In this document: positions 34,685 through 45,084 of the stretch, piece by piece | How positions within the stretch are numbered: the first letter of the stretch is position 1 | How the letters are laid out: the number at the start of each line of letters is the position of its first letter | From: Phymorhynchus buccinoides | Taxonomy: Eukaryota; Mollusca; Gastropoda; Neogastropoda; Raphitomidae | Direction of reading: 5' to 3' | Assembly (NCBI GenBank): GCA_017654935.2 | Contig: CM065680.1 | Location: 38,513,581 to 38,577,580 of the forward strand | DNA length: 64,000 nucleotides | The notes under the pieces: model-generated | The model's database searches: none | Seen by the model: the letters and a program-made list of their open reading frames with translations, nothing else | What the model was told of the DNA's origin: nothing | Translations under genes and position numbers: made by a program

Positions 34685-34805
34685 ATTGTGTGTGTGTGCG
34701 TGTGCGTGTGCGTGCGCGCGCGTGTGCGTGTGTGTGTGTCTGTGTGTGTGTGTGCGCGCGCGCGCGCCATGTGTGTGTGTGTGTGTGTATGGCGTGTGTG
34801 CGCGT
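34685..34805. repeat. (GT)n/(GC)n microsatellite just outside the Harbinger element
   Basis: GT and GC dinucleotide runs end about 35 bases before the left terminal inverted repeat. Confidence 0.9.
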
Positions 34806-34849
34806 GGCTCACTGACTGTGTGTATTGCAGGCAATTGATTGGCTCGGCA

Positions 34850-34973
34850 CACGTTGCAACTTTTTAGTTGATACAACTAGTTGCATACAACAAGTTGCAG
34901 TTGAAATCGCAGTGCTTGCGGCACACGCTGCAACTTTGATGCAACACCCTTGTAACACCCTTGCCATATATGG
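34850..34973 (+). promoter_or_regulatory. Left subterminal repeat region with CArG box
   Basis: Multiple TTGCAAC/GTTGCA words plus the palindrome CCATATATGG (34964-34973), a perfect CC(A/T)6GG serum-response-factor consensus. It lies about 210 bases before the first transposase ATG. Promoter function is inference from position only. Confidence 0.3.
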
Positions 34974-35023
34974 AAAATTATATCGCGAGACTTTCCGTAA
35001 CTTCCTTTGGCTTACATTCCAAC

Positions 35024-35054
35024 AGGTCAGGTCAGGTCAGGTCAGGTCAGGTAG
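35024..35054 (+). repeat. (AGGTC)n pentanucleotide run
   Basis: Six AGGTC units precede a T run, between the left end and the transposase. Confidence 0.9.
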
Positions 35055-35185
35055 ATAAAGACGACTAGGCCTCGCGGCCTCTCAAGCGTCTTTTTTTTTT
35101 TTTTTTTCCTTTTCCTGTTTTGGTAGACTATTCGTCATACTGTATTTTAATTTACCAAGGTTACCAACAAAATGGCTCCCTAAGA

Positions 35186-35423
35186 ATGTGGACAAGAGAG
35201 TGGATAAAGAGACGCAACAGTTTGGGTGCGTTCGCCACATTAATGCAAGAACTTGCGTTAGAAGACCCAAAAGCTTATAAACAATGTGTGCGGATGACTG
35301 TTGAACAGTTTGACGAGTTGAGAGTCTTGGTTGATCCGCTCATTCGGCGACAAGACACAGTGATGCGGCAATCCATAAAGCCTGAGGAGCGACTGGCTGT
35401 AACTCTACGGTTCCTTGGGTCAG
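35186..35423 (+). CDS. Transposase exon 1
   Basis: Ends TGGGTCAG before the donor GTATGA; one base of the split glycine codon is in this exon. It encodes the N-terminal HTH-like segment. Confidence 0.85.
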
Positions 35424-38400
35424 GTATGAAATAATAAATAAAATATTAAATATGCTGGATATGACCTAAAACCGAAACACGCACAAAATCTTGCACGCAT
35501 GTTTAAAGCCCATTCCACTATTCTGTATGAGTAGGCAGTGTGTGCTGGTGGAATGGATGACACGAACTCACAAGCATGCATCTGTACGCCGATAGCAGTG
35601 TAAACGAAGACTGGGCGTGGGGCAGGATAAACATCCCCAATCAGAAGAAGAAGGAGCAGTGCCAGTCAGGGTTCGTCCATGGTGGGCGCTTCGCTAAAAA
35701 TAAAGGCATAATTTTTGTCTTGTACTAGTTGTAGGGATTGTTTGTTTTCTTGTTGAAAGGATTGTTTGTTGTTACTTTTGTGTGTCGGTGTGTGTGGTTT
35801 ATTTTTAAAACTTCAGGGCTGGCCAAAACCTTAGTCCTACTAGCCCATTAGCCTTTGGCTAGTATAAAAATCTGTGGGCGATCGGGTTTCAAAAGTCACT
35901 AGCCCAATGGGCAACAGTAAATTTCAGTACTGCATCAGTGCATAGCCCTGTAATTATAGTTGTTACCACTAGTCTCAGGGCTCCCAATTGTCCCGCAAAA
36001 CAAGGGGTCCCAGGGACTCCTTCACTTACACTACAGTGACTCCTTTACAGTATAAAGGGTTCTAGAGGCGGGATAGAGGGTCCCAGTGGCAGAGCGAATG
36101 TTAAAAATAATGTTTCTTGTGCATCCCTGGGACCACCTGCACATTCTTTAAGAGGGTCCTGTAGAATTTTAGTGAGGGTCCCTGGGAGCCTTGCTGTCCT
36201 TTCAAACACACTAAAGCCGGCGACATACTATGGGATTGCTTCATGTGACTTGATCAGGTCGTGACGTTTCACCTCATTTGCATACCATGCTGCTCGATCA
36301 GTCTGACTCAGTCGGGCCCAGTCAGGTGACAGGGCCGAATAGGGCGGGTTCTAAATTTCACTGATCGAGTCAGATGGCTTGTGACCTCTTCTGTGCGGGA
36401 AACAAAATTTGGTCATCGTCACGACCTGATTGAGTCATATGAGGCAGTCGCATAGTCTGTCTCCAGCTTAGCAAAGTTAAGTCTTCTCTCAAAAATACTA
36501 TTTTTCAAATTATAGCCTGCTATACTTCTTTTTAAAGTACTGTGCCCCTTCCATCCGCGTGTGTTTGTGTGCATGCGTGTTGTTCGCGCGCGTGTGTGTG
36601 TGTGCGCGTGTGTGGTGCGTTCGTGTGTGTGTCTGTTTAGTGCGTGCATGTGTGTTTATATTGCTTGTTGGTTTATTCATTTATTATTGTAAACGCTTAG
36701 GGCTTTTTTAAGATTAGGCGCTATAAATGCTAATTATTATTATTATTGTATGGACTCATTTCATAGCCACAGAATTGTAGATTACATTTTTATATGTGAA
36801 ATTTAAACAGTATACATATTGTATTAATTTATTTTTTTGACAGGACAATCCTTCTCAGACTTGGAGCTATTTTTCCGGATTCCAAGGAACACCATACGGA
36901 AAATTGTTCTGGAAACGTGCAGTGCCTTATCTGTCTTGAAAGCTGAATACATGAAGGTAAGCTTAAAAATATATTTACACCTATATATGAATGAATGAAT
37001 GAACAAAGCAAACGTTTTCATGGGGCAGTGGATGGATGCCTCATGTCTACATACGGGGAGCTGGACAACCCTGGCCCCTTCACGAGTCTCTCCCTGTGGG
37101 GATACCGAAGGGGGGGGGGGGGGGTATCTTTCGCACTTATGCGTTCCCAGGCCATATGGCCTTAATGGGTTAAGGTATGTATGTGTCTAGTTTTCACAGC
37201 TGACACATTCCAATTTCGGAGCTCAAACAAGAACATTTATCTGGAAGTTGTTTTTTTTAAAGGCATGAGAAGGGGCCAATAAATCAGGAAGATAGCAGAT
37301 GGCAGTAAGCAAAGGGAAAAGGCAGGAGTCAAAGAGAGTAGCATATTAGAGGAAGTTACAAGCACAGAACTTCAAGGTGGGAGAACTATTTTTATGAGAC
37401 CCCCTGGTATCCCCACAGGTAATCTTTTGTACAAACAGTTCCACCACCTTCTGGCCCATTCTCCTGCCTTTAATATAAAAAAGAGGAAAATCTTCTTCAT
37501 AATTATCGCCCAAGAGCATCTCTGAAATCGGAATGTGTCTGGTGCATGTAGTGACCAATGCAAATTGAAAACTGGACACATACTTGGAGAATGAAGAAGA
37601 AGAAGAAGAAGAAGAAGAAGAAGAAGAAGAAGAAGAAAACTACACACATAGATTAGTGGAGTGTCTAATGTTGATTTCATACCCAATATACAATGAACAC
37701 AGATAAATGCCACCTTTTCTCTTAAGGGCCTGCTACACATTATATACGATTGGCTGTCAGTGCGATTGTGACGATGTGAGTTATAACTCACATGAAATAC
37801 TTTTGTCCACAAATAATTCTACCACTTTCAGCAGTTTCGCTCTATTTGTCTTTATATGCTCAAGTAGACCCAATACATGAATTTCAAATTAATCATGCTT
37901 CACACTGTCACAATCGCATCACATTGACAGCAAATTGTATGTAGTGTGGCAGGCCCTTTAGCTTACAAAAACTTTAGAATCACATTTACATTAAAAATTC
38001 AATGTTCAAATGTGTCATTAACAATACGCTCCATATTTTTGGTCCATCTCAATTTGTTTGTTAATCTTAGCAGCATCCTTTTTCTCTCTCTCTTACTTGA
38101 ATGTAATAATTCATAGAATCCATGTAGATATACTGCACAAGCACATCTCTCTTTTTAAACCTCTCCTTTAACCCTTTCGCCGCCAGCCATTTTTTTAGCC
38201 AAAAAATACCATTAAACTGAACTGGGTAGAGACAGTTTTTGTTGTTGCAATATTGCGAATTCATTCGTGACATATATAACATTAGGCCTATCGTTACCTC
38301 CCAAAATTAAGAAAATAGGGTATTTGGATAACAGAACCTGATTTGATGCCTTTTAGTGACATAGGTGTTAAATCATTGTGGTGCTAAAATGCGACATTGG

Positions 38401-40860
38401 CGGTGAAAGGGTTAAAGATGAAAAAGTTCAGACAGAAAAAGAATCAACACATTCAATTGTTGTTCATAATTCAAAATGTAATGATTTCAGAAGTCAGCAA
38501 AAGAAAACTATATATTTGTAAAAAGCCGAGGAAAAAAAATCATGAAATGGATAGCTGTAAACACAGGCAATATTTTATTTTACCAACTTAGTCATGCACT
38601 CAAAAGCTGTAACATACTTCAGATTCTTCTTTATACTATCGGCAAGTTTTTTCAGAACATTGAATTTATCATAATCAGGCATTAAGTGGTCTTTCCCCTC
38701 CTATAACACTATTAACAGCATTGTCCTCTCCCCAATAGAAGTGTGTATGTGTATTAATACTTTTTTCTGTGCATTGATGTACTTTACTGCCAATGTCATA
38801 TATACTACTCAACAAAAGTTAAGTACCACTTTTGTCACTATATGATCAGCGATACATTTGTCCCAAAAGACTAATTTCTCTTTCCACATACATTAATTAC
38901 TTGATTTCCAATCATGACAAATGAGCAATTAATGTTTTGGGACAAACGTGTTACTGGTGGAAAACAATTCACATTAATGAACTTGATAGAATAAAAGAAC
39001 TTGAGCAATTACTTCCTTTCAAAAACCAAGAACAATAAGTGACAGAGGAGGAAAGTTGAAGCTAACTGGTAGGGGCAGGGGGCAGGGGCAGGGGGCCAAG
39101 CCACTTGAAGCTAAAAAGTTTGTTTTCTTATGTCAGCATCTGAAATTCACGTGAAAGGAACACAGAATTGAAAAAGGTGGGAAATTACCATTCCTGATCA
39201 TTCACTATCAGCATCACATTGTGATTCACACTGTGACTGGGATTCACACTGTGCCTGGTATACTTTGGCATACAGTTCCATTCTCAGTTCATCTTGCAGT
39301 CTTTCAGACAGCTTTGCCACCTTTTTGGCCAGCATCTTGAAAAACAGGTCATTTTCTGTTTCACTGGCTCGTGGACGAGGAGGCGGATTTCTGTCTGCAA
39401 CAAGAGTTTGTAAAATGTTCACAGCATCTTCTGCAGGCACATTTGGTTTCCTTTTTTTGGATGTTGGTGCTCCAGGGACCGTTGAGGATGGTGCAGATGT
39501 TGATGGGATGGAGGATACCAGGCGTGTGGAAGCAGTGGGTGGTACCTGGCTGGAACTACGTGGCCGACGTTGTTGGCTGGGGGGTTGGCTTGGAACAGGG
39601 CTATATGTTATTGTCCTGTTTACTGCAGACTGTATAGGGGTTGAAAACTGGCGCTCCTGCTGGTTTGATGATGGTGTTATATTTGAAAGCTGATTAGCTC
39701 GTGCTGGAACTGATTTTGCAGACTTGTTTGTGCGGGCTTGATTCAGCAAGATTGCTATATCACCACATGGATCTTCATTTTCCTCATTCTCACTTTCAAG
39801 AATCTGAAGCTGGCTTGAAATCTGGCTGTCGTTTGGCTGTTGACTTTCAGGCTCAGTCTCTGTGAAGGAAAGGTTTCTGTCTTGATCCCCCTGCAACAGA
39901 AGATTAAGAACAAAAATTATATGTTCAATGAACAAAAAGTGAAACAGTTTTTATGTTTATTCAGTAACCTCAATAACTTATTTTTGTTGCCAGGTGCCCA
40001 GTTCATCTGCAGAATGGCGACAGACTGCCACGGAATTTGAACACCGCTGGAACTTTCCCAACTGCATCGGTGCAATGGATGGGAAGCACATCCGCATCAA
40101 GAGTCCTGGTGGTTCAATGTACTATAACTACATGGACTACCATAGTATCATCCTGCTGGCCTTGATTGATGCCAACTATCGATTCCTGTATGTCAATGTG
40201 GGTGCCAATGGACGCGCAGGAGATGCTGGAGTCTTCAGAGATTCAGCCCTTGCACATACGCTTGAGCATAATACACTACAAATTCCCGATGACACACCCT
40301 TGCCTGGGCGAACAAGAAAGGTTCCATTCTTCATCGTGGGCGATGATGCATTTCCTTTGAAACCGTACCTCATGAAGCCATTCCCATTCCGAAAAGTCAT
40401 GAACAACCTACAAGATGCTGCAGAAGAAGATGAGAGGCGAAAGCAACGAGTCTTCGACTATAGATTGTCCAGAGCACGCCGCCTGTCAGAAAATGCCTTC
40501 GGTGTCCTGGCAACACGATTTCAAGTGTTCTACACTGCCATGAGGCTGTCACCAGAACATGCAACAACGGTCACTTTGGCTGCCATAGCGCTGCACAATT
40601 TCCTCATGACCAAAAGAGATGCAGCATTTGTTCCAAGAGGCTACATTGATCATGAGGATCCTCAGACTGGGAACATCACACCTGGTGAATGGCGCAATGT
40701 GCCGCAGCAGAATCTGTTGGATGATATCCAGATTTCACCCGCAAACAGGTATGGACAGAAAGCAGCTGATGTTCGAGAGGAGATTAAAGAGTATGTTAAC
40801 AATGAAGGCCAGGTTCCTTGGCAGGAGAACCGTGTGTTTGGCAACGTGGCTAGGAGGTAA
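35186..40860 (+). CDS. Harbinger-type DDE transposase (HARBI1-like), three exons, intact
   Basis: Exons 35186-35423, 36844-36956 and 39994-40860 join in phase to give about 405 residues. The start is the ATG of MWTREWIKRR; an upstream non-coding or extra exon cannot be excluded because the frame is open leftward to 35123. The N-terminal part (LMQELALEDPKAYKQCVRMT, FDELRVLVDPLI, PEERLAVTLRFLGSGQSFSD) is the HTH-like region of the HARBI1 family. The catalytic triad is visible: IGAMDGKH (D, about residue 146), FIVGDDAFPL (D, about 234), RLSENAFGVL (E, about 283). It cuts and inserts DNA at short AT-rich sites, acting in the nucleus with the partner MADF protein. No stop or frameshift is seen, so it may be active or recently so. 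Confidence 0.9.
35976..36193 (-). mobile_element. hAT-like MITE, copy 3, in transposase intron 1
   Basis: Begins CAGGGCTCCCAATTGTCCCG and ends GTCCCTGGGAGCCTTG, reverse orientation relative to copies 1 and 2. The inverted ends are clearest in this copy. Confidence 0.75.
36211..36471. mobile_element. MITE with about 55-bp inverted repeats, in transposase intron 1
   Basis: The left arm AAAGCCGGCGACATACTATG...TTGATCAGGTCGTGACG is mirrored by the right arm (36416-36471): CGTCACGACCTGATTGAGTC...CATAGTCTGTCTCCAGCTT. End design resembles Harbinger-type MITEs (compare 37725-37957). The target duplication is unclear. Confidence 0.65.
36540..36655. repeat. (GT)n-rich tract
   Basis: GTGT/GCGT dinucleotides in transposase intron 1. 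Confidence 0.85.
36680..36745 (+). mobile_element. L2/CR1-like LINE 3' tail
   Basis: AAACGCTTAGGGCTTTTTTA, AGATTAGGCGCTATAAATGC, (ATT)n. Plus-strand relative of 26845-26935. Confidence 0.55.
36844..36956 (+). CDS. Transposase exon 2
   Basis: 113 bases between TTGACAG and GTAAGC. It encodes QSFSDLELFFRIPRNTIRKI, VLETCSALSVLKAEYMK, the conserved helix block before the catalytic domain. Confidence 0.88.
37085..37145 (+). repeat. GTGGGGATACC plus poly-G repeat fragment
   Basis: CCTGTGGGGATACCGAAGG, a G run, then TATCTTTCGCAC. Part of the CCACCTTCTGGAAG repeat family. Confidence 0.55.
37300..37470 (-). repeat. Dispersed CCACCTTCTGG repeat, minus strand
   Basis: TTACAAGCACAGAACTTCAA, GGTGGGAGAACTA and CTGGTATCCCCAC are the complement of the family at 7585-7690. 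A second, partial unit in the opposite orientation follows immediately (TACAAACAGTTCCACCACCT). Confidence 0.6.
37590..37637. repeat. (AAG)n microsatellite
   Basis: About 16 GAA triplets in transposase intron 2. Confidence 0.95.
37725..37957. mobile_element. Harbinger-type MITE with TTA target duplication, in transposase intron 2
   Basis: The left arm AGGGCCTGCTACACATTATA, CGATTGGCTGTCAGTGCGAT, TGTGACGATGTGAG is mirrored by the right arm ending ATGTAGTGTGGCAGGCCCT. It is flanked by TTA at 37722-37724 and 37958-37960. A TTA duplication is the PIF/Harbinger signature. No ORF. Confidence 0.82.
38172..38411. mobile_element. piggyBac-type MITE, copy 4, in transposase intron 2
   Basis: CCCTTTCGCCGCCAGCC ... 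CATTGGCGGTGAAAGGG, flanked by TTAA at 38168-38171 and 38412-38415. Confidence 0.87.
39198..39890 (-). CDS. MADF protein exon 3
   Basis: Phase-0 exon starting GGGGATCAAGACAG after TTGCAG and ending at a TGA. It lies wholly inside transposase intron 2 on the opposite strand. Encodes the linker, KKRK patch and BESS-like end; the tail is rich in CESQ repeats. Confidence 0.85.
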   Translation of the reverse strand, partial: GDQDRNLSFTETEPESQQPNDSQISSQLQILESENEENEDPCGDIAILLNQARTNKSAKSVPARANQLSNITPSSNQQERQFSTPIQSAVNRTITYSPVPSQPPSQQRRPRSSSQVPPTASTRLVSSIPSTSAPSSTVPGAPTSKKRKPNVPAEDAVNILQTLVADRNPPPRPRASETENDLFFKMLAKKVAKLSERLQDELRMELYAKVYQAQCESQSQCESQCDADSE

Positions 40861-42875
40861 ACAATGAATTCCTTGTCAAGCAAAATCGCTGGATGTTACA
40901 ACACTAGCAGCAGTTGATTGTGAAGATGATCTGCCCAATGACGTAATTCCTTACTCCCTTTGGCACTGCAGCTGATGATGAAATGACACTACCATAAGTG
41001 TGTGGGTTATTTTTATTGGTTTTTTTAAAAAGGTTGAATTTGTGTTATTTTACTTATTTTTTAGGAGATAGCACTTTAACGGCAGTTTGTCAAAGTGTGT
41101 GTGTTGGTGTGTTTTCTTTTTCTTTCTCAGATTGAATTTGTTTTATTGTATGAGATACTACTTTGACAATGTGTGTGTTGGTGGATTTTTTTCTTTTCTT
41201 TTTCAGGTTGAATTTGTTTTAATGCATGATATAGTATTTGGACCATTGTTTGTTGGTGTTATTTGTTTCCCCATGTTTAAGTTGAATTCAGGTTATTGTT
41301 TGAGATAATACTTGGACAATGTGTGTTGGTGGAACGTTTTTGTTCATTTTCAGGTTGAATTTATTTTATAGCAGGATATACTATAGTATACTTGAACAAT
41401 GTGTGTGTTGGAGGAAAACGCCGATTAACTCCATCTTCGAACTTACTCTTGCGCATGGCATACTTCATCATTCTACAAAGTATCGTTGAGATCCATCAAG
41501 TAGATTTTGAACATAGAGCTGTGTGCAGTAACCATACATCAATTTTATTGGCTGCTATTTTCGTCACTCTCAAAGGTTAAACTTTGTTTGCCCCACACTA
41601 AACAATCTCACTGAATATACTCAGTAGAAACAACTGTTTTTTCCTTTATCGGGTAAGGGATAGGGTTAGGACAAGGTTAGGGTTGGGTTAGAGTTAGTTT
41701 TCATGGAACAACTTTTAAGTGACTGAAAATGTCCGCTTGCCGTCATCCAATCAAATGATGTATGGTCACTGCGCACAACTGCATGTGTTTTTGATATAAT
41801 CGACTTTCAGACAAACAGACAGACAGACAAACAAACAGACAACTCCGAAACAACCTTTTCACTATGTGAAACGGGGGCGGGGGGGGGGGGGGGGGGGGTA
41901 TAATTTAAAAAAAAAAGATGCAGTGTGAACAGAACAGAACAGCTGTTTTAGTGTTTATTGCCTTAGAAGTAAAAAAACAAAACAAGGAAGGACGCATTGA
42001 GAGGCTGCTGTTTTGAGAGGCCTGGTCGTCCTATGCGTCTAACTTACAAGCACAGAACTTCCATAAGGTGGGGTAAATATTTATTCAAAAGACCCACCGG
42101 TATCCCCACGGGGGAATTCACAAATCTTGTCTTCTGCGCGACCCGAGATTTTTGGCCAGAAGCTGCGCAACGCAGAGAAGCATGTGTTTAGTCCGTGGGC
42201 GGTCCACAATTAGTCCATTTACTGCATCATTTTTATATTTGTGAAAGAAACTTAGAAAGTAAAGTCACAGTGTGTCAACTGTCATTAGTAAAAACAAAGC
42301 AAATAAAACAAAAAAACTTTGGATAATGTGCAGGGATCCCAGCAACCCCCCCCCCCCCCCCCCCCCCATTTGGGGGTCTATAAAGCACTAACATTCTAAA
42401 GGACCCTATAAAACAATGTGCAGGGGTTCCCAAGGATGCGCTAGAAAAAAATATTTTTTAGCATTCGCAGTGCCACTGGGACCCTCTATCCTGTCTCTAG
42501 GACCCTCTACTCTGTAAGTGAAGGAGTCCCTGTGACCCTTTGTTTTGCATGATGATTGGGTGCCCTGATGTGTGTGTGTTGGTGGATTTGTTTTTCATTT
42601 TGATGTTGAAATTTTTTGTATTGTATGAGATACTATAGTATACTTGGACAATGTGTGTTGGAGGAATGTTTTTGTTTTCTTTTTCAGTTTTTTGAGAATA
42701 ACATTTTAGGAGATCACTTTGACAATATGTGTATGTTGGTGGAATTGCTGAAAGTTGTGCACATCTTAGGAAGTCTCTTTAAGAATGTAATTTGTGTGTA
42801 AAACAGATGACCTCATGTACCATTAAACATAAAGGCCCAAAACATTTATCTGTGACTAGAGCTTAGTCCTCTCAG

Positions 42876-42921
<46 letters not shown>

Positions 42922-45004
42922 TAAATTAAAATGCCCATGAGACATGTGCGCATGGGGGAGTGTGTAGGCATAGCCATATAAACTATCCTTTACACTTTTC
43001 ACATTTAAAAAACAAAATATGCTTTTGATGCAAGCAATAATTGTGAGATAGTGCATAGGAAAAACAGACATACTGGAATTTGGGCACAAATTGAGATGAT
43101 TCTAAAAGATGAAGCAAAAGTTCCAAATGCAAACAGAGAAAACAGAATTTACCGGTAATAATCTTGGCCAGTTTCCATGTTATAGCACTTTAAAGTTTTG
43201 GTAAAGGTCAAGATGTGCCCCCCCCCCCCCCCCCCTACATTTCTCGGTTAATTAAATTTTCCCTTTTTTGACTTTCTTACCAAACATGAAGCTGTATTTT
43301 ATGAACATTTTCACCTAATTATCTTTTTGGAAAAATAATAATAATACTGGTCATTTATAGAGCGCTTAACTCCCTCTGCAGGGAGCTCAAAGCGCTGAAC
43401 AAAGGCCTAAACACTAACATACAGATAAACATACACATTAAAGTCAAGCCAAGAATAATCAACATGAAGACAAGTATCAATGAATATAAACATTAAAAAT
43501 AAGTGAGACTGTTAATACATGTACTAATCTCTCTCAACCGCCCTCCACCCTCCACCCTAACCCTAACCCTCCACCCTAACCCTAACTAACCCTACCCCCC
43601 TATTTAGTGCAGTACATCGCGGCATTCGTCATAGTCGTGGTTCATTGCGTTTTTCCGTCTTATAGAAGGGGGGGGGGGGGGGGGGGGGAGGGTTAGTTTT
43701 AGGGTTAGGGTTAGTATTCCAAAAAGATCATTAGTAGAAATGTTAATAAAATACAGCTTTATGTTTGGAAAGACAAAGGGGGGAGGTTGGGTTCAGATCT
43801 TTACCTTTACCAAAGTTTTATAGTCAAGATCTCAGCAGACATTGGATCTAAAAGACAGAATTTTTGCTCTGTCTTTGCTTCTAATGATACTGATTTTTAA
43901 AATAACATAAACAAACCATTCAACGTTGTCTTTCATGTTATGGATATTGGTGGTAAAAAGCAAACAAATTATGCCCTAAACTGAAATTGGGTATTTTTAT
44001 GTTGTTGACTTCTTGGATTTTGCTAAAAAGCATTCCGAGCGACTTATGTCTGTTTATCCCAATATTCCCATGCATCATTACAATGCATAACAAACATTAA
44101 CTTAATATGCATACCATATTATCCCTTCCTTTGCGTGAAGTCACGCACGGCCGGAGGAAATTCAAAAGCTGGAAGTACTTCCAGGAGGGCTCCTTGATGT
44201 CACTGGTAGAAGCTCCACTTTTTTTGGACGCCAGATAAATGTTCAGATACTTGACATACTGTGTCCTCAAGCTTCTGTACCTCTTCATCATGGTTTCCTC
44301 TGTAAAAACATAACAAAAACAATTATTTCTTTTTCCTGGGTGTAAGGGGGAGGGAATGGATTTAATAAGGAAAGAGCTTGTTCTGTATGTGTGTATGCTT
44401 CTTTGTGTGTGTGTGTTTGAATGTAACTTTTTTTTTTTTTTTTTTCCACGAACGCGCACATGCACGAACACAGACACATACACACAAAAAGTCACATGCA
44501 CACGCTGACTACAGCACACACACTAACAATCTCTCCAGTTCTATTGATTTCATGAAGTTCTTATGAGTGGCCTTACATTGTTGTTTTTAAAAAAGATTTC
44601 TGCTCAACTCGCAATAAAAATCTTCTTCTTCATAGTGAACACTGTGCAAATTCCTACTGCACGAATTCTTTTTGTGCTAATCCTACTGCATGGCACTCCT
44701 AAAAATACTGCGCAAATTCCTACTGTGCGTATTCCTACAGCATGAATTTCTTTAATCTGTGTCTGTGTGTGTATGACTCACAGTCACAAACTGACAGAGA
44801 GACAAATAAAGTGATGGGCCATAATAAACTTTAAACCTAAATTTCAATACAATGCATTATGCATGTACTGATGCAGGCATATTATGAGTTATGCGCACAT
44901 GAGATTGAGAGTCAGTATGTGTATCATGTATGTGTATTAACTGTTAATGTTATTGCCGTAAAAATGTACGGTATGTATCATGACTATGAGTTTTTGACAC
45001 ACAT

Positions 45005-45084
<80 letters not shown>

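Noticed and set aside
34831..34848. Target-site duplication of the large Harbinger
   Set aside because: Flanks (ATT / CAA) do not match. TTGG is similar on both sides only as an extension of the inverted repeat.
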